Source: Onishia taeanensis
GTDB taxonomy: Bacteria; Pseudomonadota; Gammaproteobacteria; Pseudomonadales; Halomonadaceae
Direction: 5' to 3'
DNA: 64,000 nucleotides
Assembly (NCBI RefSeq): GCF_013349955.1
Contig: NZ_JABVXC010000001.1
Span: 434,001 to 498,000, forward strand
In this document: positions 35,776 through 44,502 of the stretch, piece by piece
How the letters are laid out: each line of letters starts with the position of its first letter
Position numbering within the stretch: the stretch's first letter is position 1
Position numbers and translations under genes: made by a program
The notes under the pieces: model-generated
Told to the model about the DNA's origin: nothing
The model's input: the letters and a program-made list of their open reading frames with translations, nothing else
The model's database searches: none

Positions 35776-36510
35776 TCAGCCGGCCTGTTTCGTTGTAGGA
35801 TCGTCCAGCGTTAAGCGACGCGTGCGCTCGATCCAGCCGCCGCGCCCATTGTTGACTACTTCGACAAGCTGCACAGAGCGCTCGGTGATACTGACGATGC
35901 GGCCATAATCGGTGCCCAGGTGATCGCCGCTGGTCAGTCGATGCACTTCGCCATCGGGGGCCCGCACCAGCGCCGAGGGCCGATTGCCCACACTCAAGGT
36001 ACCCACCAGCACGAGCTCGTCGAGGGGATAGGCTTCGAGCGGATCCAATGCGCGGTCTGGGTCAGGCGCCAGGTCGACGGAGCCTTCGGGCGCCGTCTCG
36101 GGCGCCGGCTGACGGGCCAGGAAGGGGCTACGACGACTCGACTGGTCATAGGCCACGGCAGCATAGTGAGGCAGCTCGGGAACCGGTGGCAGCTCCACGC
36201 TACCGGGATCGGCTCGCAGCTCGCTCAGCTTCTTATCCAGCCCGGCGATATCGGGTTCGCTACACCCCGTCAACGACAGGCCGAGAGCCAGCGACAACGC
36301 GAAAGTCCGGGGCGTGAAAGTCCGTGGAAAGCACTCCCGCGATGCCGGTCTCGCCCACGAATGCGCCTGCCAATGCCACGGTACCGCCCTGCCCTTGTGC
36401 CCGCCCCTTTGAGCGCCCTCTTGCTCGTCCTTTGGAAAGGGGTAGCGGTGCAAGAGGCCACGAAATAGGGAGGCGGCGCCCCTATCCCTAGGGGCATTAC
36501 GCTGACTCAT
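35776..36510 (-). CDS. pilP: Type IV pilus lipoprotein PilP, with an unusual N-terminal extension
   Basis: An inner-membrane lipoprotein linking the PilMNO platform to the PilQ secretin. The recognisable part begins at the lipobox LTGC with Cys83, continues through a Pro-rich linker and a C-terminal beta domain (LVGTLSVGNRPSALVRAPDGEV and a final VEVVNNGRGGWIER; both read in parts). The ATG at 36510 overlaps the pilO stop as ATGA, so translation should begin there. That leaves about 65 basic, non-homologous residues ahead of the signal peptide, far more than a normal n-region, and no other ATG or GTG lies near the lipobox in frame. A duplication (CGGACTTTC twice, 14 bp apart) lies just before the signal peptide, so an indel or local rearrangement may have altered the 5' end. 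Confidence 0.85.
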   Translation of the reverse strand: MSQRNAPRDRGAASLFRGLLHRYPFPKDEQEGAQRGGHKGRAVPWHWQAHSWARPASRECFPRTFTPRTFALSLALGLSLTGCSEPDIAGLDKKLSELRADPGSVELPPVPELPHYAAVAYDQSSRRSPFLARQPAPETAPEGSVDLAPDPDRALDPLEAYPLDELVLVGTLSVGNRPSALVRAPDGEVHRLTSGDHLGTDYGRIVSITERSVQLVEVVNNGRGGWIERTRRLTLDDPTTKQAG

Positions 36511-37142
36511 GGCGACGCCTCCTCGTCACTCGCTTTTGCGCTGGGCGCATAACTGTAGGTGCGAGCCAGCATGGATAGCTCCAATCGCTCACCATCGTCG
36601 ACCGGCGAGAGGCTGAAGTCATGCAGCGTGACGATGCGCGGCAGGGCTGCCACCCCTGCCAGGAAAGCGCCGATGCGGTGATATTCACCGCGCACGCGAA
36701 TGTCGAAGGGTCGCTCGATATAGTGCTCCTTGGGCACCGGCTCTCGCAGGCGGATCGCCTCGATGGACAGCTGGTTGTCCAGGGCCGTCTTGCTGATATC
36801 GTCGATCAGCGCAGGAATCTCGGCACCGCTGGGCAGCATTTCCAGCAGACTCTCGAGACGAGCATTGAGGGTAGCCACCTGTTCTTCCATGGCCGGCAGC
36901 CTCGCTGCTTGCGCCGCCTCTCGACCATAGGTGTTCAACAGCTGCGCCTCTTCGCGACGCGCCTGCTCAAGAGCTTCCACCTTGGGAGTCGCCAGGTACC
37001 AGTCCATGGCAAAGCAGGTCAGTCCCAGCACCAGCAAGCAGCAGCCCACCTGAAGCGTCCAGGGCCAGCCACCGGCCTCCTTTATATCCAGCTCCCGCCA
37101 ATCCAGCTCACGCAGGCGACGCCATTCGGCCGATAGGTTCAT
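36507..37142 (-). CDS. pilO: Type IV pilus inner-membrane platform protein PilO
   Basis: A bitopic membrane protein that heterodimerises with PilN. The 211 residues include a short cytoplasmic N-terminus, one membrane helix near 29-48 (VGCCLLVLGLTCFAMDWYL), a coiled coil (about 55-100) and a ferredoxin-like periplasmic domain with the PERPFDIRVRGEYHRIGAF-like strand (seen as FDIRVRGEYHRIG). The start overlaps pilN by 4 nt and the stop overlaps pilP by 4 nt. Confidence 0.93.
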   Translation of the reverse strand: MNLSAEWRRLRELDWRELDIKEAGGWPWTLQVGCCLLVLGLTCFAMDWYLATPKVEALEQARREEAQLLNTYGREAAQAARLPAMEEQVATLNARLESLLEMLPSGAEIPALIDDISKTALDNQLSIEAIRLREPVPKEHYIERPFDIRVRGEYHRIGAFLAGVAALPRIVTLHDFSLSPVDDGERLELSMLARTYSYAPSAKASDEEASP

Positions 37143-37696
37143 GGCGCCTCCTCGACCGAGGCGGTCAAGCGCTGATCCACGCTCAGCGAAAAGCGCCTGC
37201 CTCCCTGCTCATCGCCCTCGACCTGCGATAGCACCGGCACGCCCAGCACAGGCGCCGCCTCAAGGGCACGCAGCTGGTCGGAAACCTGGTAGTTATCCTC
37301 GGCCACGCCATCCAGGCTCAGCCGCTGGCCGGCACGAGACAGCTTCGAGTAGTACACCCCTTCCTGAAGACTGGCGCTGAGAGCATTGAAGACGCGCACC
37401 GTCTGGCCGCGCCCCTCCTGAAGCTGACTGAAGACATCGATCTTGTTGCGTATGATGTCGCGACTCTGTTCATCATCGTGCATATCCTGAATATCCTGCT
37501 TGAGCAGGACAGACTCGGCGCGGATATGCTCATTGCGCTGCTGCTGCACATCCAGCTGGTGATCGTAGTAGAAGGTCATCGCATAGCCGCCGCCCAGTCC
37601 AAGGACCGCCATCAGCCCAAGGGCCAGGTTGAAACGCTTGCCGCGACGCTCACGCTGCGCCTCGCGCCAGGGCAGCAGATTGATTTCGATCGCCAT
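37139..37696 (-). CDS. pilN: Type IV pilus assembly protein PilN
   Basis: The 185-residue platform protein carries the conserved N-terminal INLLPWRE motif (5-12), which binds PilM in the cytoplasm, a membrane helix near 25-43, a coiled coil and a periplasmic ferredoxin-like domain. It overlaps pilM by 1 nt and pilO by 4 nt. A YYDHQLD segment follows the helix as in other PilN proteins. Confidence 0.94.
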   Translation of the reverse strand: MAIEINLLPWREAQRERRGKRFNLALGLMAVLGLGGGYAMTFYYDHQLDVQQQRNEHIRAESVLLKQDIQDMHDDEQSRDIIRNKIDVFSQLQEGRGQTVRVFNALSASLQEGVYYSKLSRAGQRLSLDGVAEDNYQVSDQLRALEAAPVLGVPVLSQVEGDEQGGRRFSLSVDQRLTASVEEAP

Positions 37697-38754
37697 CAGC
37701 GCCCCCTCATGGCCAGTCCACAGGCGGTCAGCATGGCCGGTGCATCATTGGCCAGCGCCTGGGCATTGATGCGGGGATTGACCTGCATGCGCCTAAACGG
37801 ATTGGCGTTCACCACATCCATGCCGGTTTCCTCGACCAGACGTTCCTTGAGTCCGGGAATCACACTGGACCCACCGGCCAGTATCAAGCGATGCACTTTT
37901 TCCTTGCGCCCCGCGGTATAGTAAAGCTGCAGGGAGCGGCCGACCTGCTGCACGAGCGTCTCGATGAAGGGCATCAAGACATTGGTGGCGTAATCATCGG
38001 GCAATCCACCGCGTTTCTTGGCAAGCCCTGCTTCTTCTAAGGTAAGCTCGTAGCGATTGGCAATTTCATCGGTCAGGCGCCGGCCGCCGAAGACAGTGTC
38101 ACGGCTATAGACGGTGCGCCCACCCTTGAGTACATGGAAGGCGTTCATGTTGGCGCCGATATCGACCAGCGCCACGCACTCTTCGGCGCTGCTGGCCACC
38201 ATCTGCTGCTGGAGCTCATTGAAGGCACGCTCCATGGCGAAGGTTTCGACATCGACCGCTGCGGGCGTCAGGCCGGCTTGAAGCAGCGCCTCGGTCAACT
38301 GGTTGACGTCTTGGTTGCGACAGGCCACCAAAAGTACGTCCTGCTGATCGGTATAGCGCTCATTGATGCCCAGGCGCTGAAAATCGAAGGAGACCTCGCT
38401 AAACGGAAAGGGAATATGCTTGTCGGATTCGAGTTCGATGCGGGCCTCGATCTCCTCGTCATTGAGGGAGGCAGGCAGAATCAGCGTCTTGGTAATGGCA
38501 GCGCTGGCAGGCACGGCGACGCAGGCGTCTCGCGTGCCAGGTTGGGCCTGGACGACGGCGCGCTGCAGCGCTTCGGCGACGGCGCCCATATCACGAATGC
38601 GCCGCTCGACCACGGTGCCCTCACGCAAAGGCCGCACCGCATAACTTTCCACCCGGCGCTGGCCACGAACGTGCTTGAGCTCAATCAGCTTTACGGTCGC
38701 CGAGGAAATATCCACCCCGATCAACCCTTTTCCGGACCTTCTGAGCCTTTTCAA
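37696..38754 (-). CDS. pilM: Type IV pilus actin-like ATPase PilM
   Basis: A cytoplasmic FtsA/actin-fold protein that binds the N-terminus of PilN. The 352 residues carry the phosphate-1 motif GVDISSATVKLIEL (13-26), the ALVDIGANMNAF phosphate-2 loop near residues 195-206 and the adenosine motif LILAGGSSVIPGL. It is the first gene of pilMNOPQ-aroKB. It is divergent from the PBP1A gene, the standard arrangement of this locus in gammaproteobacteria. Confidence 0.96.
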   Translation of the reverse strand: MKRLRRSGKGLIGVDISSATVKLIELKHVRGQRRVESYAVRPLREGTVVERRIRDMGAVAEALQRAVVQAQPGTRDACVAVPASAAITKTLILPASLNDEEIEARIELESDKHIPFPFSEVSFDFQRLGINERYTDQQDVLLVACRNQDVNQLTEALLQAGLTPAAVDVETFAMERAFNELQQQMVASSAEECVALVDIGANMNAFHVLKGGRTVYSRDTVFGGRRLTDEIANRYELTLEEAGLAKKRGGLPDDYATNVLMPFIETLVQQVGRSLQLYYTAGRKEKVHRLILAGGSSVIPGLKERLVEETGMDVVNANPFRRMQVNPRINAQALANDAPAMLTACGLAMRGR

Positions 38755-38912
38755 GGCCTCACCCCCAACTCAAGCCTATATTTCAAGCCTACATTGTCTC
38801 GTATCCACGCAGTAATCGACTGCGCTGCACTCAGGCTACAAAGCTCATACAGGCCAGACTACATGATTCTACGAATGCTAACACTTTAGGCGCCGTTCAA
38901 TACCTTCAACGC

Positions 38913-38941
38913 TGGTGACCTGACGCCCAGGTTCCTATAAT
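38913..38941 (+). promoter_or_regulatory. Candidate mrcA promoter
   Basis: A perfect TATAAT at 38936-38941 with a weak -35 (TGGTGA, 38913-38918) 17 nt upstream, 72 nt before the start codon. Confidence 0.5.
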
Positions 38942-39012
38942 ACGGCCCTCCACGGAAGTCTCGCTCTCAGCACCATCGCCCAGCCACCGTTCATCATGAG
39001 TACTAGGTTTTC

Positions 39013-41526
39013 ATGAAGCTATTCAAAACGCTTGCCGCATCGGCGATATGGATCACGCTATCCCTGAGCGTATCCGGCGTCCTGGCCCTGGTCGGCGCCG
39101 CCCTGTACTTCGCCCCTGGCCTTCCCGACGTGCGCCAGCTACAGGACTTCGAACTGCAGACCCCATTGCGCATCTACACTCGCGACGACAAGCTGATCGG
39201 CGAGTTCGGTGAAGAACGTCGTCTGCCAGTAAGCTACGACGAGATCCCCAAGGACATGATCGACGCCCTGCTGTCTGCAGAGGATGCCGGATTCTTCGAG
39301 CACCCCGGCGTCGACCCCAAGGGCCTGCTGCGCGCCGCCACCGAGCTGGTCGCCAGCGGCGGCGACATTCAGTCCGGCGGCAGCACCATTACCATGCAGG
39401 TGGCCCGTAACTATCTGCTGACCCTTGATCGGACCTTTACCCGCAAGATCCGAGAAATACTGCTGGCGCTGCAGATGGAGCAGGTGCTGAGCAAGGAAGA
39501 GATCCTTACCCTCTATGTCAACAAGATCTTCCTCGGCCACCGCTCCTATGGCATCGGTGCCGCCGCCGAAACCTACTATGGCAAGCCGCTCTCCGAGTTG
39601 AGCCTGGCCCAGACCGCGATGATTGCCGGCCTGCCCAAGGCGCCCTCGAACTTCAACCCGCTGACCAACCCCGAGCGCTCGCTGATCCGCCGTAACTGGA
39701 TCCTCTATCGCATGCGCGAGCTTGGCCACATCGATGCCGAGCGCTACGAAGCCGCCGTACAGGCCCCGATCACCGCGCGGCGCTTCGCCACCCAGTTAGA
39801 TGTCGACGCCGATTACGTGGCCGAAATGGCCCGCCAGTTCATCGTCGACCGCTATGACGATGCCTATACTGGCGGCTACAAGGTCACCACGACCCTCGAC
39901 AGCCAACTGCAGCCACTGGCCCGCCAGGCGCTGACCAAAGGGCTAATCGAGTACGACACCCGTCACGGCTGGCGAGGAGCCGAGGAAACCGACATCCCGG
40001 CAAGCCTAGTGGAAGCACAGAACCGCACCCAGCGCAGCGGCCTCGAAGAAGAGCTGTCCGAATCCGAGGTCCGCGAGACGGCTCGACAGGCCGCCGAACG
40101 TAGCCAGACCCAGATCAGCGGCATCGATGGCGACGTCAGCAACTGGCTGCGCGTCCTCGAGCGCACGCCTGCCTATGGGCCTCTGGAGCCGGCGATCGTC
40201 GTCACTACCGAGGGCCGCGAGATGCGCGTGCTCAGTCGCGACGGCAAGGCCATCACACTGCCCTGGAGCGGCCTCGAGTGGGCAGACCCCTATCTGAGCC
40301 CCTACAGCCGTGGGCGACCGCCGAGCTCTGCTGGCGATATTGCCGATCGCGGCTCACTGGTCCGCATCCTCGAGCAGGACGATGGCAGCTGGCGTCTTTC
40401 CCAGCGTCCCGCCGCCGAAGGGTCGATCATCGTTCAAGCCCCCGACAGCGGCGCCGTCCTGGCTCTGCAAGGCGGCTTCAGCTTTGCCTCCAGCAAGTTC
40501 AACCGCGCCACTCAGGCCAAGCGCCAGCCCGGTTCGACCTTCAAGCCGTTTATCTATCTAGCGGCGCTGCAGGAAGGCGGCATGACACCCGCCACCGTGA
40601 TCAACGACGCTCCGGTGGTCATGGAGTCCAATGACGGCCTGTGGCGGCCGGCCAACTCCGGCGGCGAGTTCCGCGGCCCGACCCGGCTGCGCGAGGCGCT
40701 GGCGCAGTCACGCAACCTGGTGACCATCCGCATTCTGCGCACCATGGGGCTCGATCGCACCATCGACTTCCTGACCGGGTTCGGCTTCGCCAAGGACGAG
40801 TTGCCCAACGGGCTGTCACTGGCGTTGGGCAGCGCCAGCCTGACGCCCTTGACCATGACCAACGCCTATTCGACGCTGGCCAATGGCGGCTTCCAGGTCT
40901 CGCCCTGGTTCATCAAGGAAGTTTCCCGGGACGGCAAGGTGATCGAGAAGGCCGAGCCGGCGGTGGCATGTCGCGACTGCTCGCCGGATGCCGATCACGT
41001 CGAGCGCGACGGTGAGCGCTATCCGCTGGCGCAGCGCGTCGCCGAGGAAAGCTCTGTCTACCTGCTGCGCAGCATGTTGCGTGACGTCATCGAGCACGGC
41101 ACCGGCCGCCGCGCCCTGGCCCTCAACCGCAGTGATATCGTTGGCAAGACCGGCACCACCAACGACCGCCGCGATGCCTGGTTCGCAGGTTTCAATGACG
41201 AGCTGGTGACCACCGTATGGATCGGTAAGGACAACTACGACACCATCGCCGAGTATGGCGGTCAGGCCGCCCTGCCCATCTGGATGGACTTCATGGGCAA
41301 GGCACTGGAAGGCCACGCCGAGAAACAGCCCGAGCGCCCGGATGACATCGTGACCGCACGCATCGACCCGACCACCGGCCAGCGGCTTCGCGACGACCAG
41401 TCCGGCGGCATCCAGGAGATGTTCGTGGCCGGCGAGCTGCCAACGCTTGCACCGCGCAGCATCGACCAGGAGCTCGAATCCCAGAGCGGCTCTCAGGGCA
41501 CCGGTTCCTTCGACGCCATTTTCTGA
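39013..41526 (+). CDS. mrcA: Penicillin-binding protein 1A (bifunctional murein glycosyltransferase/transpeptidase)
   Basis: Polymerises and cross-links peptidoglycan. The 837 residues comprise a short cytoplasmic tail, a membrane anchor (about 8-33), a GT51 glycosyltransferase domain with the catalytic motif EDAGFFEHPG (Glu90) and STITMQVARN, an OB-like insert (about 290-480) and a transpeptidase domain whose active-site serine is Ser508 in STFK, with SxN (seen as SRN in AQSRNLVT) and KTGTT motifs. The large insert between the domains is typical of PBP1A rather than PBP1B. It is divergent from pilM. A GC-rich hairpin without a T run lies at 41537-41557, just after the stop. Confidence 0.95.
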   Translation: MKLFKTLAASAIWITLSLSVSGVLALVGAALYFAPGLPDVRQLQDFELQTPLRIYTRDDKLIGEFGEERRLPVSYDEIPKDMIDALLSAEDAGFFEHPGVDPKGLLRAATELVASGGDIQSGGSTITMQVARNYLLTLDRTFTRKIREILLALQMEQVLSKEEILTLYVNKIFLGHRSYGIGAAAETYYGKPLSELSLAQTAMIAGLPKAPSNFNPLTNPERSLIRRNWILYRMRELGHIDAERYEAAVQAPITARRFATQLDVDADYVAEMARQFIVDRYDDAYTGGYKVTTTLDSQLQPLARQALTKGLIEYDTRHGWRGAEETDIPASLVEAQNRTQRSGLEEELSESEVRETARQAAERSQTQISGIDGDVSNWLRVLERTPAYGPLEPAIVVTTEGREMRVLSRDGKAITLPWSGLEWADPYLSPYSRGRPPSSAGDIADRGSLVRILEQDDGSWRLSQRPAAEGSIIVQAPDSGAVLALQGGFSFASSKFNRATQAKRQPGSTFKPFIYLAALQEGGMTPATVINDAPVVMESNDGLWRPANSGGEFRGPTRLREALAQSRNLVTIRILRTMGLDRTIDFLTGFGFAKDELPNGLSLALGSASLTPLTMTNAYSTLANGGFQVSPWFIKEVSRDGKVIEKAEPAVACRDCSPDADHVERDGERYPLAQRVAEESSVYLLRSMLRDVIEHGTGRRALALNRSDIVGKTGTTNDRRDAWFAGFNDELVTTVWIGKDNYDTIAEYGGQAALPIWMDFMGKALEGHAEKQPERPDDIVTARIDPTTGQRLRDDQSGGIQEMFVAGELPTLAPRSIDQELESQSGSQGTGSFDAIF

Positions 41527-41568
41527 TCTCCAGCGACCCGGGGCACTCCGCCCCGGGCATCGGGCACC

Positions 41569-42429
41569 ATGATTCCCCACTTTCCATACAGCGACCGGCA
41601 CGGCCCCATCGACCAAGCTCTGCGGCGCGCCGGTCAACCAGCGGTCGCAACGCAGACGCCAGCGGCGACGCGGCCGGTCCGCCTGCTGCAACTCACCCTA
41701 TTGGTAGGCACCTTGAGCGTCGCTACCGCCAGCGGCCCCGTCATGGCCTACCCCTTTTACGCACCGCCGAAGGCCAAGCCGGATGCACCAATCCTCAGCG
41801 GCGACGCTGAACTGGGCTACACGCGCCTGAGCGGCAACACCAATAGCCAGACGCTGCTCGCCAAGACTCGGCTCGCCTGGCTCACCGGCGACTGGCTGCA
41901 TACGCTTCGCCTGGAGGCCCGCACCGTTAGCGAAGACGAGGAGACCGAGGACGAGCACTACCTGGCCTCCTGGCGTGAGCGCTACGACCTTAGCGGGCCG
42001 CACTACCTGTTCGGCTTCACCCGCTGGGAACGGGAACGCGACAGCGGCTATGACCGGCAGCTGACCGCCATCGGCGGCTACGGGCGGCAGCTCCTTGATG
42101 ACCCCACTCACGAGCTGTCCTTGGAAGCTGGCCCCGGCTATCGCGATGACCGCGTCGAGGACCAGGCCAGCCAGCAGCTGACCGTCGCCTATGGCGCCAT
42201 GGACTATCGTTTCACGCTTTCCGACACCGGCTACTTCGAACAGCAGATGTCGATAGAAACCACCAGCGAGAACACCACCCTGCGCTCGCTGAGCGCTATC
42301 ACCAGCAAGCTCACCTCGCGCCTGGCACTGCGCCTGTCCCACGAGATCAAACACAACTCTCAGCCGCCGGATAGCGCTGAGGCACGCACCGACACCACCA
42401 CCAGTGCCTCGCTGCAGCTGAGCTGGTAG
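41569..42429 (+). CDS. DUF481 (YdiY-like) outer-membrane protein
   Basis: A 286-residue member of a family of predicted outer-membrane beta-barrels of unknown function, some salt-induced. A hydrophobic signal segment lies at about 39-58 ending near VMAYP. The mature part shows the alternating pattern and typical motifs: GDAELGYTRLSGNTNSQTL (read as ELGYTRLSGNTNSQ) near 80-95, an aromatic YLFGFTRWERERDSGY region and a C-terminal terminal-strand signature SLQLSW ending in Trp. The n-region before the signal segment is unusually long (38 residues), but no better start exists. It follows mrcA by 42 nt and ends before a convergent terminator. Confidence 0.8.
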   Translation: MIPHFPYSDRHGPIDQALRRAGQPAVATQTPAATRPVRLLQLTLLVGTLSVATASGPVMAYPFYAPPKAKPDAPILSGDAELGYTRLSGNTNSQTLLAKTRLAWLTGDWLHTLRLEARTVSEDEETEDEHYLASWRERYDLSGPHYLFGFTRWERERDSGYDRQLTAIGGYGRQLLDDPTHELSLEAGPGYRDDRVEDQASQQLTVAYGAMDYRFTLSDTGYFEQQMSIETTSENTTLRSLSAITSKLTSRLALRLSHEIKHNSQPPDSAEARTDTTTSASLQLSW

Positions 42430-42474
42430 TGCTGCTGATGCTCTTTCCGCGCTCTTTCCTACTTCCCATACGCA

Positions 42475-42500
42475 ACACGCCGGCCCAAGGGCCGGCGTGT
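42475..42500. terminator. Convergent terminator between the DUF481 gene and malic enzyme
   Basis: A 12-bp perfect inverted repeat ACACGCCGGCCC/GGGCCGGCGTGT with a 2-nt centre. No T run, but strong and located between two convergent stops. Confidence 0.65.
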
Positions 42501-42524
42501 GGTAAGCGCAGCGCGTCGCGACCA

Positions 42525-43793
42525 TCAGTCGCCGTAGACGCCTTCTACGCTGGTCAGCGGGTAATGCGCCGGGTAGGGCTTGCGCGCCACCCCGGTATCC
42601 ACGGCCGCCTGGGCCACCGCCGAGGACACACGATCCAGCAGGCGTGAATCCATCGGTGTCGGAATGATATAGCCGCGACCGAACTCGAGGTGATCGATGT
42701 CATAGGCCTCGAGCACTTCAGCGGTGACCGGCTCCCGGGCCAAATCCTTGAGGGCGTGAACCGCCGCGACCTTCATTTCCTCGTTGATGCCGGTGGCGCG
42801 CACGTCGAGAGCGCCGCGGAAGATGAACGGAAAGCCCAACACGTTGTTGACCTGGTTCGGGAAGTCCGAGCGACCGGTGGCGATGATCACGTCGTCCCGG
42901 GCGGCCTTGGCGTCTGTGGGGTGAATTTCCGGGTCAGGGTTGGAGCAGGCGAAGACCACCGGATTCGGCGCCATGGTCTTGAGCTGCTCAGGCGACAGCA
43001 GGTTGGGACCGGACAGGCCCACGAAGACATCGGCGCCCTCGATGGCATCATCCAGGGTGCGATGCTCGGTCTCGGTGGCAAACATCGCCTTGTATTGATT
43101 GAGGTCTTCACGGCCGCTGTGGATCACGCCCTTGCGGTCGAGCATGAAGATATTTTCGGCCCGTGCGCCACAGGCGACCAACAGTTTCATGCAGGCAATA
43201 GCCGCCGCACCGGCACCCAGGCAGACGATGCGGGCGCTATCCAACGACTTGCCGGCGATATCCAGCGCGTTGAGCATACCCGCAGCCGTGACAATGGCCG
43301 TGCCATGCTGATCATCGTGGAAGACCGGGATACTGCAACGCTCGACCAGCGCCCGCTCGATCTCGAAGCACTCCGGCGCCTTGATATCCTCGAGGTTGAT
43401 ACCGCCCCACGTATTGGCGATACGCGCCACGGTGTCGATAAAGGCCTGCGGACTTTCGGCATCGACCTCGATGTCCACCGAATTGATACCGGCGAACTTC
43501 TTGAACAGCACGCCCTTGCCTTCCATCACCGGCTTGCTGGCCAGCGGCCCCAGGTTGCCCAACCCGAGAATCGCCGTACCGTCGGAGACCACGGCCACCA
43601 GATTGCCTTTGCCGGTATAGAGGTAGGCGTTCTCCGGATCCTTGGCGATCTCACGACAGGGCTCCGCCACACCCGGGCTGTAGGCCAGCGCCAGGTGCTT
43701 CGCCGAGGTCGTCGGCTTGGTCAGCTCAATGGACAGCTTGCCGGGAATCGGATGGGAGTGGTAATCCAGTGCCGCTTGCTTCGGATCAGTCAT
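42525..43793 (-). CDS. maeB: Malic enzyme (oxidative decarboxylation of malate to pyruvate)
   Basis: The 422-residue short form without the C-terminal phosphotransacetylase domain. Motifs include [18 protein letters not shown] near 28-45, the metal/substrate region [12 protein letters not shown] and the dinucleotide site [16 protein letters not shown]; cofactor preference (NADP versus NAD) cannot be fixed by eye, though related proteins are usually NADP-dependent. The start was set at 43793 ([12 protein letters not shown]), as the open frame upstream is not homologous. It is convergent with the DUF481 gene. It would supply pyruvate and reducing power, a companion to the oxaloacetate decarboxylase at 1914-5394. 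Confidence 0.93.
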   Translation of the reverse strand: MTDPKQAALDYHSHPIPGKLSIELTKPTTSAKHLALAYSPGVAEPCREIAKDPENAYLYTGKGNLVAVVSDGTAILGLGNLGPLASKPVMEGKGVLFKKFAGINSVDIEVDAESPQAFIDTVARIANTWGGINLEDIKAPECFEIERALVERCSIPVFHDDQHGTAIVTAAGMLNALDIAGKSLDSARIVCLGAGAAAIACMKLLVACGARAENIFMLDRKGVIHSGREDLNQYKAMFATETEHRTLDDAIEGADVFVGLSGPNLLSPEQLKTMAPNPVVFACSNPDPEIHPTDAKAARDDVIIATGRSDFPNQVNNVLGFPFIFRGALDVRATGINEEMKVAAVHALKDLAREPVTAEVLEAYDIDHLEFGRGYIIPTPMDSRLLDRVSSAVAQAAVDTGVARKPYPAHYPLTSVEGVYGD

Positions 43794-43991
43794 GTCGCGT
43801 CCAGTGATGTCATGTGAAGTGGCGCAAGAATATAGAAAAACGCCCGCCCTCACAACGCAAACCAAGTTGGCCTATTTTTCCAACTTTTATCGCGCGTTTG
43901 CTGTCATTTCCACCCATTTGCTGAAGTTTATACCTGGCGCCCCACCCATAACGCACAGCTTATCCTGGTGGTTCTGCCGTCGATCCTCCAC

Positions 43992-44025
43992 AAAAAAGCC
44001 CGCCGCGGGATATCCCGGGCGGGCT
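43992..44025 (-). terminator. Terminator after rpmE
   Basis: On the minus strand AGCCCGCC...GGCGGGCT with an inner CCCGG-type stem and one bulged base, followed by T6 (complement of 43992-43997). It lies about 50 nt after the rpmE stop. Confidence 0.85.
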
Positions 44026-44075
44026 CTGCTCCGGTCGACGACCCATAAGGGTCGCCGACCTGTCGGCATAAACGC

Positions 44076-44291
44076 TTAGCCGCGCTTGACGGCAGCACCG
44101 AAACGCTTGTTGAAGCGCTCGACGCGGCCACCGGTGGTCGCCTGCTTCTGCTTGCCGGTGTAGAACGGGTGGCACTGCGAGCAGACGTCCAGGTAGAACT
44201 CGTGGTTCGCGGTGGAGCCCACTTCGAAGGTCGCGCCACAGCTGCAAGTGGCGGAGACCTTCTTGTAATCGGGGTGGATACCTTGTTTCAT
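44076..44291 (-). CDS. rpmE: Large-ribosomal-subunit protein bL31, zinc form
   Basis: A 71-residue protein with four zinc-ligand cysteines: Cys16, Cys18, Cys37 and Cys40, so this is the C+ (zinc-dependent) paralogue, which is replaced by the RpmE2 form under zinc starvation in bacteria that carry both. The N-terminal MKQGIHPDY and the central HPFYTGKQK motif are intact. It is divergent from priA, the conserved location. Confidence 0.97.
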   Translation of the reverse strand: MKQGIHPDYKKVSATCSCGATFEVGSTANHEFYLDVCSQCHPFYTGKQKQATTGGRVERFNKRFGAAVKRG

Positions 44292-44502
44292 CTTGAAGCC
44301 TCATTAAGCGGTATGCCGCCACCTGATCTGCTGCCAGGCACCGCATACGGGTTATGATCGCCCGCGGCCAAGTGGCCACGTCAACGAACCGGAATCCGCC
44401 GGCTCTCTCACATGTCCTGAATCAACCCACAACGGGTAGCCAGGAAACGAGATCGAGGCCGCGGAGGGCGGTGATTCTAGCAGACCCAATCTCGGAGGCC
44501 AA

